A DNA stretch of 64,000 nucleotides. It comes from Iodidimonas nitroreducens (GTDB taxonomy: Bacteria > Pseudomonadota > Alphaproteobacteria > Sphingomonadales > Rhodothalassiaceae). Below, in pieces: positions 37,952 to 47,370 of this stretch (its first letter is position 1; every line of letters begins with the position of its first letter). Location of the stretch: the NCBI RefSeq assembly GCF_008579165.1, contig NZ_BKCN01000015.1; one strand, given 5' to 3'. The position numbers and the translations under genes are program-made. A model generated the notes under the pieces. It was not told the origin of the DNA. It ran no database searches and was given only the letters and a program-made list of their open reading frames with translations.

Positions 37952-38836
37952 TCAGCCGGTTGCGCCTGTCAGCCCGCGGGCATTGTGGATCAGGTGATCA
38001 TCGATGAAGCTGGCGATGAAATAATAGCTGTGATCATAGCCATCCAGCCGGCGCAAGGTCAGCGCCTGGCCTGCCTCGGCACAGGCCTGCTCGAACAGAT
38101 GAGGCTGTAACTGGCTGTCGAGAAAATCATCGGCCAGCCCTTGATCGATCAGAATATGGGCCGTGCTTTTATAGGTGCCCACAAGGGCGCAGGCATCATA
38201 AGCGCGCCATTTCTCGCGATCCGCCCCCAGATAGGCGGTGAACGCCTTTTCCCCCCATGGCACCATGGTGGGAGCGACGATGGGGGCAAAGGCAGAGACG
38301 GTTTTGAACAGATCAGGATGCCGGAAATGCAGCACCAGCGCCCCATGCCCGCCCATGGAATGCCCCGCAATGCCCATTTTTCCGCTGCCTTCCTGCGCTG
38401 AACCCAGCCCCAGTTCTTGCGCCAGCAAAGCCGGTAATTCCCGGGCGATATAGTGCTCCATCCGATAATGCTGGTCCCACGGCTTTTGGGTGGCATCCAC
38501 ATAAAAGCCCGCGCCCAAGCCCAGATCATAAGCGGCATCGGGCGCATCGGGCACAGCATCGCCGCGCGGGCTGGTATCGGGGGCCACAAGGATCATGCCC
38601 AATTCGGCCGCCTTGCGCTGCGCCCCGGCTTTGGTGATGAAATTCTGCTCAGTGCAGGTCAGCCCCGAAAGCCAGATCAGGATCGGGGCGGTGGCGGCAT
38701 CCACATCGGGCGGCACATAAAGGCCAAAGCGCATCTCGGTCCGGCAGGCCTCGCTTTCATGGAGATAAATGCGCTGATGGCCTTCAAACATCTTGTGATC
38801 GGAGAGAATCTGCATGTCAGCCTTACCCTTTGGCAT
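37952..38836 (-). CDS. fghA: S-formylglutathione hydrolase
   Basis: About 294 residues. Hydrolyses S-formylglutathione to formate and glutathione, second step of formaldehyde detoxification. Esterase-D features: LSGLTCTEQNFITKAGAQRKAAELGMILVAPDTSPRGD, nucleophile Ser in GIAGHSMGGHGAL, Asp in LIDQGLADDFL and His in GYDHSYYFIASFI. ATG 38836 overlaps the adhC stop (TGATG), implying coupling; ATG 38815 (MQILSDHKMFEGHQ) is an alternative with GGTAAGG upstream and may be the true start. The stop is three bases from the converging esterase stop. Confidence 0.96.
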   Translation of the reverse strand: MPKGKADMQILSDHKMFEGHQRIYLHESEACRTEMRFGLYVPPDVDAATAPILIWLSGLTCTEQNFITKAGAQRKAAELGMILVAPDTSPRGDAVPDAPDAAYDLGLGAGFYVDATQKPWDQHYRMEHYIARELPALLAQELGLGSAQEGSGKMGIAGHSMGGHGALVLHFRHPDLFKTVSAFAPIVAPTMVPWGEKAFTAYLGADREKWRAYDACALVGTYKSTAHILIDQGLADDFLDSQLQPHLFEQACAEAGQALTLRRLDGYDHSYYFIASFIDDHLIHNARGLTGATG

Positions 38837-39945
38837 CAATAAACAATGACGGAACGGATACTGTCACCGCTGCGCATCAGATCGAAGGCGGTATTGATCT
38901 CATCGAGGGGCATTTTATGGGTCACCAGATCATCGAGATTGATCCGCCCATCCAGATACATATCGACGATTTTCGGCACATCGGTGCGGCCCCGCGCCCC
39001 GCCGAAAGCCGAGCCGCGCCACACCCGCCCGGTGACAAGCTGGAAGGGCCGGGTGGAAATTTCCTCGCCCGCCCCGGCCACGCCGATGATCACGCTTTCG
39101 CCCCAGCCCTTGTGGCAGCATTCAAGGGCGGCGCGCATGGTGGCGGGCTTGCCGATACATTCAAAGCTGTAATCCGCCCCGCCGCCGGTCAATTCCACCA
39201 GATGGCCCACCAGATCGCCTTTCACCTCTTTGGGATTGACGAATTCGGTCATGCCGAAGTGCTGCGCCAGCGCCTTTTTGGCGGGGTTGATATCCACCCC
39301 GATGATGCGTTTCGCCCCCACCATTTTCAGCCCCTGAATAACATTCAAGCCAATGCCCCCAAGGCCGAAAACGACGGCGGTGCTATCGGGCTCGACCTTG
39401 GCGGTATAGATCACCGCGCCAATGCCGGTGGTAACCCCACAGCCGATGGTGCAGACCTTATCAAAGGGCGCATCTTTGGAGATTTTGGCTAGGGCGATTT
39501 CCGGCAGCACGGTATAGTTGGCAAAGGTGGATGTGCCCATATAATGCAGGATCGGCTTGCCTTTATAGGAAAAGCGCGAGGTGCCATCGGGCATCAGCCC
39601 TTGGCCTTGGGTGTTGCGAATGGCCTGGCACAGATTGGTTTTGGGATTGAGGCAATAATCGCATTCCCGGCATTCCGGGGTATAAAGCGGGATGACATGA
39701 TCGCCGGGCTTGAGACTCGTGACCCCGGGGCCGGTTTCCACCACCACGCCTGCGCCTTCATGGCCCAGAATGGCCGGAAAGGCCCCTTCCGGGTCGGCCC
39801 CCGACAGGGTGAACTGATCGGTATGGCACACCCCGGTGGCTTTGATTTCCACCAGCACCTCGCCCCGTTTCGGGCCATCGAGTTGAACGGTTTCGATCTC
39901 CAAAGGCTTGCCGGCTTCAAAGGCGATTGCGGCTTTTACGTCCAT
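38836..39945 (-). CDS. adhC: S-(hydroxymethyl)glutathione dehydrogenase / class III alcohol dehydrogenase
   Basis: 369 residues. Oxidises S-hydroxymethylglutathione with NAD, first step of formaldehyde removal; also reduces S-nitrosoglutathione. Catalytic zinc ligands lie in GVCHTDQFTLSG (Cys) and LGHEGAGVV (His, Glu), and the structural zinc cysteines in ECRECDYCLNPKTNLCQA. NAD-binding FGLGGIGLNVIQGLKMVGAKRIIGVDIN is canonical. It runs with fghA as a two-gene operon and may be co-transcribed with the enoyl-CoA hydratase gene 58 bp upstream. Confidence 0.97.
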   Translation of the reverse strand: MDVKAAIAFEAGKPLEIETVQLDGPKRGEVLVEIKATGVCHTDQFTLSGADPEGAFPAILGHEGAGVVVETGPGVTSLKPGDHVIPLYTPECRECDYCLNPKTNLCQAIRNTQGQGLMPDGTSRFSYKGKPILHYMGTSTFANYTVLPEIALAKISKDAPFDKVCTIGCGVTTGIGAVIYTAKVEPDSTAVVFGLGGIGLNVIQGLKMVGAKRIIGVDINPAKKALAQHFGMTEFVNPKEVKGDLVGHLVELTGGGADYSFECIGKPATMRAALECCHKGWGESVIIGVAGAGEEISTRPFQLVTGRVWRGSAFGGARGRTDVPKIVDMYLDGRINLDDLVTHKMPLDEINTAFDLMRSGDSIRSVIVY

Positions 39946-40003
39946 GGTTGTTCTCTCCGTTTTTCATGCGGTTGATGGCGGCTAAAATCAGAATTTGCTG
40001 AAA

Positions 40004-40783
40004 TCAGAATTGACTGAAATCTGGGCGCCGCTTCTGCGCAAAGGCCATAAAAGCTTCCCGCGCTTCGGGGGAGACGAGACGTTCGGCAAACAAGGCTCCC
40101 TCGCGGTCCATCTGCGCGGCGATCAACGCCCCATCGCGCATCAGCCTTTTGGTCAAAGCCAAAGCGCCGGGGGCTTTCTGGCTTAGCATATGGGCCTTTT
40201 CCCGCGCCGTGACAAGCACATGCGCCGCATCAAGGGCTTCATTGGCCAGCCCCAGTTCGGCGGCCTCGGCCCCCTCCATCACGGCACCACAGGCAAACAT
40301 GGCATAGGCCCGGCGGGGGCCGATGATCTGGGGCAGCAAAAGGCTCGATGCGGCTTCCGGCACCAGCGCCAGATCCACAAAAGGCACCGAAAGCCGCGCA
40401 TCTTTGGCCACATAAACAAGATCGCAATGTAAAAGCAAGGTGAGGCCGATGCCCACGGCCAACCCCTCGACAGCCGCAATCACAGGCTTTTCATAATGCG
40501 CCAAAATCCGCAAAAGCCGCATCACCTGCATATCCTTGGCATCCCGCTGGCCGGTGGCGATCAGGCTGAAATCATGAATATCATTGCCCGATGTGAAAAC
40601 CCCGCCTTCGCCGCGAAAAAGCACGGCCCTGATCCCCTCATCATCGGCGGCGGCTTCAAGCTGATCGGCAATCTGGCGATACATGGCATCGGTCAGGGCG
40701 TTTTTCTTGGGCACGCGGTTGAAGGCGATTTCGAGGATGGTGGCATTTCGGGTGATAAGAATGTCTTCCGGGCTATCGGGCAT
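40004..40783 (-). CDS. Enoyl-CoA hydratase/isomerase family protein
   Basis: 259 residues from ATG 40783 (a start 21 bp earlier is also possible). Crotonase fold: FNRVPKKNALTDAMYRQIADQLE, the first oxyanion-hole stretch RGEGGVFTSGNDIHDF, and the second PVIAAVEGLAVGIGLTLLLHCDLVYVAKDARLSVPFVDLALVPEAASSLLLPQIIG. The catalytic Glu pair is only partly present: a Glu stands in LVPEAASSLL at the position of the second. So it may act as hydratase or isomerase on an unknown CoA ester. The gene reads toward adhC. Confidence 0.88.
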   Translation of the reverse strand: MPDSPEDILITRNATILEIAFNRVPKKNALTDAMYRQIADQLEAAADDEGIRAVLFRGEGGVFTSGNDIHDFSLIATGQRDAKDMQVMRLLRILAHYEKPVIAAVEGLAVGIGLTLLLHCDLVYVAKDARLSVPFVDLALVPEAASSLLLPQIIGPRRAYAMFACGAVMEGAEAAELGLANEALDAAHVLVTAREKAHMLSQKAPGALALTKRLMRDGALIAAQMDREGALFAERLVSPEAREAFMAFAQKRRPDFSQF

Positions 40784-40872
40784 CGGCTCTGGTCCCTTGA
40801 TCAATTGGGCTTGAAGATCGCCATATGTGGGCGGATTTTTGTGCTAAAGTGCTTGGCGTCCAACTATAACCT

Positions 40873-41331
40873 ATGAACGAAGCAGAAAGGAATGTCGCTA
40901 TGCCCGTCAAGAGAAGGAACGGCAAATCTCGCTTATCCTGCCTGATTGCGGGGGCTTTTGTCGTGGTCTCGGCTTTCCCTGCCATAGCACAAAAGGGCCA
41001 ATCCAACGAAGCCCAACAAGAGATGCGCTCCCAACCCGAAAAGATGAAGGCCAATATGGCGGACATGCGCAAGGCGATGAATGCCCGCCACAAGGAAGAG
41101 CGTAAAATCATGAAGGGCGCATCGACAGATGAGCGCAAGGCGATGGAAGAACGGCATCAGCGCGAACGGGCGGAGATGATGGACAAGGCCGATCTCTCGG
41201 GCAAGGCGGATAAGGCGGAAAAAGTCGGCAAGGCCAAAATATCCAAAATTGAAAAAGAGAAGGCTGAAAAAGACATGCCTAAAAAAGCGAGGGGCGCTAA
41301 AAAAATTGAACCACCCAAATTCAGGAATTAG
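40873..41331 (+). CDS. Small exported lysine-rich, coiled-coil protein, function unknown
   Basis: 152 residues, or 143 from ATG 40900. A signal peptide is visible (KSRLSCLIAGAFVVVSAFPAIAQ). The mature part is highly charged and helical: DMRKAMNARHKEERKIMKGASTDERKAMEERHQRERAEMMDKAD contains two related DER/EER-K-x-M segments, and the tail is almost all Lys, Ala, Glu (KADKAEKVGKAKISKIEKEKAEKD). No known domain is recognised. It lies between divergent enoyl-CoA hydratase and glpK genes and may be a periplasmic structural or nucleic-acid-binding protein; that is a guess. Confidence 0.65.
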   Translation: MNEAERNVAMPVKRRNGKSRLSCLIAGAFVVVSAFPAIAQKGQSNEAQQEMRSQPEKMKANMADMRKAMNARHKEERKIMKGASTDERKAMEERHQRERAEMMDKADLSGKADKAEKVGKAKISKIEKEKAEKDMPKKARGAKKIEPPKFRN

Positions 41332-41399
41332 GCTATCAAAGCGTTGGTCCCCTGGCCCGGGCCATAGTGAATGACAAAGACCTTATCTGGGGGATAGTG

Positions 41400-42889
41400 A
41401 TGAGCAGGAAAACGACGGCATTGATGGCGCTCGATCAGGGGACAACCTCGAGCCGGGCCATGATCTTTGATAAGGCGGGGCAGGTGGTGGCCGCCGATCA
41501 GATGGAGTTTGAACAGCATTATCCGGCCCAGGGCTGGGTGGAGCATGATCCCGACGATCTGTGGTCAAGCAGCCTGAAGGTGGCACGCCGGGCCTATGAA
41601 CAGGCGCAGGCGCGGGGCTATGAGGTGGCGGCCATCGGGATCACCAATCAGCGGGAAACCACGATCATCTGGGATCGCCAAAGCGGCAAGCCGATCCATA
41701 AGGCCATCGTGTGGCAGGATCGCCGCACCGCCCAAAGATGCCGCGATCTGAAGGCCGATGGGGTGGAAGAGATGTTCCGGGCCCGCACGGGGCTGTTGCT
41801 CGATCCCTATTTTTCGGTCAGCAAAATCGCCTGGTTGCTCGATCATGTGGATGGGGCGCGCAGGGCGGCAGAAAATGGCGATCTGGCCTTCGGCACGGTG
41901 GATAGCTTTTTGCTGTGGAATCTGACCGGCGGCAGGGAACATGCCACCGATGTGACCAATGCCGCCCGCACCGGGCTTTTGAATCTGGAAACCCTGGAAT
42001 GGGATGACGAGCTGCTGCGGCTGTTTCGGATTCCAGCTGCGATCCTGCCCCAAATCAAGGATTGCGCCGATGATTTCGGGGCCAGCGATCCCGCCCTTTT
42101 TGGTGCATCCATCCCCATCTGCGGCATGGCTGGGGATCAGCAGGCGGCCAGCATTGGCCAGTGTTGTTTCGCCCCCGGATCGATCAAAAGCACCTATGGC
42201 ACCGGCTGTTTCGTTCTGATGAATGCGGGCAGCCGTCCGCCGGTATCGCAAAACCGGTTGCTTTCGACTGTTGCCTATCGCTTGAAAGGGCAAACCGCCT
42301 ATGCCCTTGAAGGCTCGATCTTCATTGCCGGGGCGGCGGTGCAATGGCTGCGTGATGGCCTGAAGATTATCGACAGTGCTGCGGAAAGCGAAGCTTTGGC
42401 TTCAGGCCTTGCGGATAATTCCGGGGTGTATCTGGTGCCCGCCTTCACCGGCCTTGGGGCGCCGCATTGGGATCCCGATGCCCGGGGCGCGCTTTTGGGG
42501 CTGACCCGGGCCACCGGTCCGGCGCAGATCGCCCGGGCCGCATTGGAAGCGGTGTGCTATCAAACCCATGATCTGTTGGCGGCCATGGAAAGCGATGGCC
42601 TTGCCCCGCAATCCTGCGGGTGGATGGGGGCATGGTGGGCAATGATTGGGCCATGCAGTTTCTGGCCGATATTTTAAATATCACCGTCGAGCGGCCTGCC
42701 GTGCGGGAAACCACGGCTTTGGGGGCGGCCTATCTGGCTGGCCTGCAATGCGGGATTTATGAAAATCTGGCCGACATCGAACAGAATTGGGCTTTGGAAC
42801 ATCGCTTTACCCCAAAGATGGAGCCCGAGGCCCGCAAGGGGCTGATCCATGGCTGGCAAAATGCGGTGGACCGGGTAAAAACCTGCTGA
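41400..42889 (+). CDS. glpK: Glycerol kinase, frame disrupted once
   Basis: About 496 residues after restoring one base near 42611 (AA should be AAA, giving PQILRVDGGMVGNDWAMQFLADI). FGGY-family kinase that makes glycerol 3-phosphate. ALDQGTTSSRAMIFD is the ATP-binding start; ITNQRETTIIWD, VWQDRRTA, YFSVSKIAWLLDHV, CGMAGDQQAASIGQCCFAPGSIKSTYGTGCF and FTGLGAPHWDPDARGALLGLTR follow as in all bacterial GlpK. Start ATG 41400 is preceded by a G-rich stretch. It is not next to glpF or glpD. Confidence 0.94.
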
Positions 42890-43024
42890 GCGCGGCATTT
42901 TGGGGCCATGGCGGCTTTCTTTTGCGCCTGCCTCTTGCCCGATCCGCTTAAATCTATAGAAAGCAGGGAAACGGGCAGCATCCGATGCCGCCCATGATGG
43001 TGAGCCAAATCGCAAGAGGATATC

Positions 43025-43774
43025 ATGGCAGGGCATTCCAAATTTAAAAATATCATGCATCGCAAAGGCGCCCAGGATGCAAAGCGGGCCAAAATCTTTG
43101 CCAAGCTGGGGCGGGAAATCACCGTGGCGGCCAAGATGGGCCTGCCCGATCCTGATATGAACCCGCGTTTGCGCACGGCCATTCTGGCCGCCAAAACCCA
43201 ATCCATGCCGAAAGATCGGATCGAGCGGGCCATTGCCTCATCCCAGGGCGGCGATGCGGAAAATTATGATGAATTGCGCTATGAAGGCTTTGGCCCCGGC
43301 GGCATCGCTTTGATCGTTGATGTGCTCACGGATAATAAAAATCGTTCGGCATCCGATGTGCGCACTATTTTTTCCAAGAATGGCGGCAATCTGGGGGAAA
43401 CCGGTTCGGCGAATTTCATGTTCGATCGGGTGGGCGCGATCAGCTTCAAGGCTGAAGTGGGATCGCCCGATGATCTGTTTGAAGCGGCGGTGGAAGCCGG
43501 TGCCGACAATGTGGAGAGCGATGACGACATCCATGAGGTGCTGACATCCTCCGAAGAGCTGCACGCCGTGGCCAAACAGCTTGAGGATCGTTTCGGCGCG
43601 CCGGAAAGCGCCAAGCTCATCTGGAAAGCAAAAGATCTGATCCCGGTATCGCAAGAGGATGCGGAAAAGCTTTTGAAGCTCCTTGATGCCCTTGATGATA
43701 ATGATGATGTGCAGGAAGTGTTCGGCAATTACGAGATTTCTGATGAGATCATGGCCAAGCTGGATGCGGCCTGA
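43025..43774 (+). CDS. yebC: YebC/PmpR-family protein
   Basis: 249 residues. Members of this family act as regulators or help ribosomes pass proline stretches; the best-studied role in this branch is DNA binding near ruvC. MAGHSKFKNIMHRKGAQDAKRAKIFAKLGREITVAAKMG is the invariant start; YEGFGPGGIALIVDVLTDNKNRSASDVRTIFSKNGGNLGETGSANFMFDR is the core. AAGAGGATATC before ATG is the ribosome binding site. It leads the ruvCAB genes, as usual. Confidence 0.96.
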   Translation: MAGHSKFKNIMHRKGAQDAKRAKIFAKLGREITVAAKMGLPDPDMNPRLRTAILAAKTQSMPKDRIERAIASSQGGDAENYDELRYEGFGPGGIALIVDVLTDNKNRSASDVRTIFSKNGGNLGETGSANFMFDRVGAISFKAEVGSPDDLFEAAVEAGADNVESDDDIHEVLTSSEELHAVAKQLEDRFGAPESAKLIWKAKDLIPVSQEDAEKLLKLLDALDDNDDVQEVFGNYEISDEIMAKLDAA

Positions 43775-43837
43775 TGCTCTGGCCATTGGCTTTGGGGTTT
43801 TCAGGGATGCGCCGGGATTGACCTGCAGAATGGGAGC

Positions 43838-44407
43838 ATGATGCGGCTTTTAGGACTGGACCCGGGCCTTCGCCTCACCGGCTGGGGGATCATCGAAAGC
43901 GAGGGCACGGCCTTGCGCCATGTGGCCAATGGCGTGGTGCGCACCGATGCGGCCCGATCTTTGGCCGAACGATTGGTGGAATTGCATGATGGTTTGATGG
44001 CGGTGCTGGAAACATGGTCCCCCCATGAAGCGGCGGTTGAGGAAACTTTTGTCAATAAAAACCCGCTTTCGACCCTGAAGCTGGGGCAGGCGCGCGGCGT
44101 GGCTTTGCTGGTGCCCGCCCTGAAGGGGCTGAGGGTGGCGGAATATGCCCCCAATCATATCAAGAAATCGGTGGTGGGCGCGGGCCATGCCGCCAAAGAA
44201 CAGATCCATGCCATGGTCACCGTGCTCTTGCCGGGCGTTGCCATCTCAGGCGCCGATGCCGCTGATGCCTTGGCGGTCGCCATCTGCCATGCCCATCAGC
44301 GGGGCGGTGTGGCCTTGCGCGCGGCGGAATGTGCGGCAGCGGCAGGGGAGCCGGGCGCGCTTCAAGGCGGGGCAGCCAGCCATAGCCGCATCGGGAGACG
44401 GCGATGA
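43838..44407 (+). CDS. ruvC: Holliday junction resolvase RuvC
   Basis: 189 residues. Endonuclease that cuts Holliday junctions moved by RuvAB. Catalytic acids are the Asp in LGLDPGLRLTGWGII, Glu in EAAVEETFVNKNPLSTLKLGQARGV, and the Asp pair in SGADAADALAVAICHAHQ. The basic VAEYAPNHIKKSVVGAGHAAKEQIHAMV segment contacts DNA. The C-terminal tail is a little longer than in E. coli. It overlaps ruvA by four bases. Confidence 0.97.
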   Translation: MMRLLGLDPGLRLTGWGIIESEGTALRHVANGVVRTDAARSLAERLVELHDGLMAVLETWSPHEAAVEETFVNKNPLSTLKLGQARGVALLVPALKGLRVAEYAPNHIKKSVVGAGHAAKEQIHAMVTVLLPGVAISGADAADALAVAICHAHQRGGVALRAAECAAAAGEPGALQGGAASHSRIGRRR

Positions 44408-45090
44408 TCGCGAAACTGAAAGGCCTTCTCGATCAAACGGGCAGCGATTGGCTGGTGATCGATGTGGGGGGTGTGGGCTATCTGGTTTTTGCCTCGGGCC
44501 GCACCCTTTCGGCCTTGCCCCGCTTAGGCGAGCCTTTGGTGCTGGTGGTGGAAACCCATGTGCGCGAAGATCATATTCATCTTTATGGTTTTTCCGATAG
44601 CCATGAACGGGATATGTTTCGCCTGCTGATTTCGGTTTCCGGGGTGGGGGCGAAGGTGGCTTTGGCCATTTTATCGGTGATGGAGCCTCACGCGCTGGCC
44701 CATGCCATTGCCGCTCAGGATAAAGTGGCGGTGGCCCGGGCGCAGGGTGTGGGGCCGCGCCTTGCCCAAAGGGTGGTCACGGAATTAAAAGATAAAGTGG
44801 CGGGCGTGGCCTTTGCTGCGGTTCCCGGGCTTTCGCCTGCCGATGGTGCGCAGGGTGGCTCGGCACCGATGGCTGGCGGTTCGGATGGTGGTTCGGGTGG
44901 AAGCGGGCCCGGGCGCGCCCCGGATGAGCGGGCTGCGCTGCTTGAAGATGCGATCAGTGCGCTGGTTAATCTGGGCTATGGGCGATCCGATGCCTTTGCC
45001 GCCCTTTCGGTGGTGGCGCAGCAACAGAGCGATGAAACCCTTAGTTTACAAGGGCTGATCCGCGCCGGGTTGAAGGAACTGGCCCGATGA
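44404..45090 (+). CDS. ruvA: Holliday junction DNA helicase subunit RuvA
   Basis: 228 residues. Tetrameric junction-binding protein that loads RuvB. N-terminal OB fold MIAKLKGLLDQTGSDWLVIDVGGVGYLVF, then the HhH pair (LLISVSGVGAKVALAIL and AQGVGPRLAQRVVTELKDKV), a Gly/Ser-rich linker and the C-terminal RuvB-binding domain EDAISALVNLGYGRSDAFAALSVV. The linker (DGAQGGSAPMAGGSDGGSGGSGPGRAP) is long, making the protein larger than the usual 200 residues. Overlaps ruvB by four bases. Confidence 0.97.
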   Translation: MIAKLKGLLDQTGSDWLVIDVGGVGYLVFASGRTLSALPRLGEPLVLVVETHVREDHIHLYGFSDSHERDMFRLLISVSGVGAKVALAILSVMEPHALAHAIAAQDKVAVARAQGVGPRLAQRVVTELKDKVAGVAFAAVPGLSPADGAQGGSAPMAGGSDGGSGGSGPGRAPDERAALLEDAISALVNLGYGRSDAFAALSVVAQQQSDETLSLQGLIRAGLKELAR

Positions 45091-46133
45091 CGGATCGGAT
45101 CGTGACCCCCCTGGAAAATGAGGCGGATGCCGGCAGCGGCGATCTGCGGCCCCAAAGGCTTGATGATTTCATCGGCCAGCGGCAGGCGCGGGATAATTTG
45201 CGGGTGTTTATCGAAGCCGCCCGCACCCGGGCCGATGCCCTTGATCATGTGTTGCTTTATGGCCCCCCCGGCCTTGGCAAAACCACTTTGGCGCAGATCG
45301 TGGCACGGGAATTGGGGGTGGGCTTTCGTGCCACATCCGGCCCGGTGATTGCCCGCGCCGGTGATCTGGCGGCGCTACTCACCAATCTGGAAGTGCGCGA
45401 TGTTTTGTTCATCGATGAAATCCACCGCCTTAATCCTGCCGTGGAAGAGATTTTATATCCTGCCATGGAAGATTTTCAGCTTGATCTGATCATTGGCGAA
45501 GGTCCGGCGGCGCGATCGGTAAAGATCGATCTGCCGCCCTTTACCCTTGTGGGGGCCACCACCCGCATGGGCCTTTTGACCAATCCTTTGCGCGATCGCT
45601 TTGGCATTCCCACGCGCCTTGATTTTTATGATGTGGATGATCTGATCAAGGTGGTGCGGCGTGGGGCCCGTATCCTCGATCTGGCGCTGGATGAGGATGG
45701 TGCCCGGGAAATTGCCGCCCGATCACGGGGCACCCCCCGGATCGCCGGGCGGCTTTTGCGCCGGGTGCGCGATTTTGCTTTGGTGGCGGGCCATGAACGG
45801 GTGGGGCGATTGGCGGCGGATGCGGCCCTCACCCGGCTCGAGGTGGATTCCTTTGGTCTTGATGCCATGGATCATCGCTATCTGCGTTTGATCGGGGTGT
45901 CTTATGGTGGCGGCCCGGTGGGGGTGGAAACACTGGCGGCGGCGCTGTCGGAGCCGCGCGATGCCATCGAGGATATAATCGAGCCCTATCTGATCCAGCG
46001 TGGGCTGGTGCAGCGCACCCCACGCGGGCGGATGCTGATGCCTGCGGCTTATGGCCATCTGGGGCTGGCCCCACCCAGAAGCGGCCCGGCTGCCGGGATG
46101 GACCTTTTTTCAACCGATGAGCCAGACGCATGA
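45087..46133 (+). CDS. ruvB: Holliday junction DNA helicase RuvB
   Basis: 348 residues. Hexameric AAA+ motor for branch migration. RPQRLDDFIGQRQARDNLRVFIEAA, Walker A YGPPGLGKTTLAQIVA, Walker B VLFIDEIHRLNPAVEEILYPAMED, sensor LVGATTRMGLLTNPLRDRFGI and the winged-helix domain with GPVGVETLAAALSEPRDAIEDIIEPYLIQRGLVQRTPRGR are all present. It overlaps ybgC by four bases, joining ruv and tol gene sets in one operon. Confidence 0.98.
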   Translation: MTDRIVTPLENEADAGSGDLRPQRLDDFIGQRQARDNLRVFIEAARTRADALDHVLLYGPPGLGKTTLAQIVARELGVGFRATSGPVIARAGDLAALLTNLEVRDVLFIDEIHRLNPAVEEILYPAMEDFQLDLIIGEGPAARSVKIDLPPFTLVGATTRMGLLTNPLRDRFGIPTRLDFYDVDDLIKVVRRGARILDLALDEDGAREIAARSRGTPRIAGRLLRRVRDFALVAGHERVGRLAADAALTRLEVDSFGLDAMDHRYLRLIGVSYGGGPVGVETLAAALSEPRDAIEDIIEPYLIQRGLVQRTPRGRMLMPAAYGHLGLAPPRSGPAAGMDLFSTDEPDA

Positions 46134-46636
46134 ACGCCCCCGGCCCCGAAAGCGGATATCTGGATGCGGGCGCGCATTATCTGCCGCTCAGGGTTTATTA
46201 TGAGGATACCGATGCCGGGGGGATCGTGTATCACGCCAATTATCTGCGCTATTTTGAACGGGCGCGCGGAGAAATGTTGCGCCTGCTGGGGATTGATCAT
46301 ATTGCCGCATGGCTAGGGTCAAGGGATGGGCCCGGTTCAGAACCGGCGGATGGGCCGCGCATGGGCTTTGCAGTGCGCCATGTTTCCGTGGATTATCTGC
46401 GCCCGGCCCGGCTCGATGATGCCTTGATGGTGCGCAGCACGGTGTTGCATGTGGGGGCGGCCTATGTTGATGCTGGGCAAAGCATCTGGCGTGCGGATGA
46501 TCATTTGGTTTCGGCGCGCCTGCGGGTGGCTTTGGTCAATGATCAGGGTTTGCCCTGCCGCTTACCGAAAGCGTGGCGGCGGATATTGAAAACTTTGGAA
46601 GGCGTGAGCCCATCCGAAGAGGCTTCAGGCTTTTAA
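46130..46636 (+). CDS. ybgC: Tol-Pal-associated acyl-CoA thioesterase YbgC
   Basis: 168 residues, hotdog fold. Thioesterase acting on acyl-CoA or acyl-ACP, linked with phospholipid metabolism near the Tol-Pal machinery. YYEDTDAGGIVYHANYLRYFERARGEML holds the catalytic Asp and the HxNY motif; VRHVSVDYLRPARLDDALMV and ARLRVALVNDQGLPCRLP follow. It immediately precedes tolQ, as in most proteobacteria. Confidence 0.96.
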   Translation: MNAPGPESGYLDAGAHYLPLRVYYEDTDAGGIVYHANYLRYFERARGEMLRLLGIDHIAAWLGSRDGPGSEPADGPRMGFAVRHVSVDYLRPARLDDALMVRSTVLHVGAAYVDAGQSIWRADDHLVSARLRVALVNDQGLPCRLPKAWRRILKTLEGVSPSEEASGF

Positions 46637-46647
46637 AAGGAGTGGAT

Positions 46648-47370
46648 ATGGACGGACAGGTTGAAGAAGTGATGCTGGCGGGAAGTCGCGCCGACTTCTC
46701 TGTCTGGGGGATGTTTTCACAGGCCGATATCGTTGTGCAATCGGTGATGCTGGCGCTTATTTTGGCATCGCTTTGGAGCTGGACGGTTATATTTTCCACA
46801 TGGCTGCGGCTGCGCAAGGTTAATCGGGCGGCCGATGCCTTCGAGGATCGCTTCTGGTCGGGGGCTTCGCCCGAAGATCTTTATGAAGACCTGAAAAACC
46901 GGATCAGCCACCCTTTGGCGATGGTTTTTGTGGCGGCGATGCGCGAATGGCAGCGCTCCACCAAAAGTCCGGGCCGTGGCTTTGTGGAGCGGATGAGCGT
47001 GGAAGATCGGGTGGGGAAAGTGATCCGGGTCTCGATCTCCAGAGAGATGGAGCGACTGGAAGGCCAGGTGGGATTTCTGGCGACTTTGGGATCAGCCGCG
47101 CCCTTTATCGGATTGTTTGGAACCGTGTGGGGGATCATGAACAGCTTTCAATCCATCGCGCTCACCTCCAATACCAGTTTGGCGGTGGTGGCGCCGGGCA
47201 TTGCCGAAGCTTTGCTGGCCACGGCCCTTGGCCTTGTGGCGGCCATCCCTGCGGTGATTGCCTATAATAAACACGCCACCGATCTTTCGCGGTTTGCCGG
47301 GCGGCTTGAAGGCTTTTCCGATGAGTTTTCAGCCATTTTATCCCGCCAGCTTGATGAACGGAGCGCCTGA
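46648..47370 (+). CDS. tolQ: Tol-Pal system protein TolQ
   Basis: 240 residues from ATG 46648, which has AAAAGGAGTGG upstream; the longer frame begins inside ybgC. Inner-membrane proton-channel subunit of the ExbB/MotA/TolQ family. Three membrane helices: about residues 26-46 (VVQSVMLALILASLWSWTVIF), 134-156 (GFLATLGSAAPFIGLFGTVWGIM) and 168-196 (AVVAPGIAEALLATALGLVAAIPAVIAYN). The conserved Thr/Ser positions of the channel are in the latter two. Its stop shares a base with the tolR start. Confidence 0.97.
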   Translation: MDGQVEEVMLAGSRADFSVWGMFSQADIVVQSVMLALILASLWSWTVIFSTWLRLRKVNRAADAFEDRFWSGASPEDLYEDLKNRISHPLAMVFVAAMREWQRSTKSPGRGFVERMSVEDRVGKVIRVSISREMERLEGQVGFLATLGSAAPFIGLFGTVWGIMNSFQSIALTSNTSLAVVAPGIAEALLATALGLVAAIPAVIAYNKHATDLSRFAGRLEGFSDEFSAILSRQLDERSA

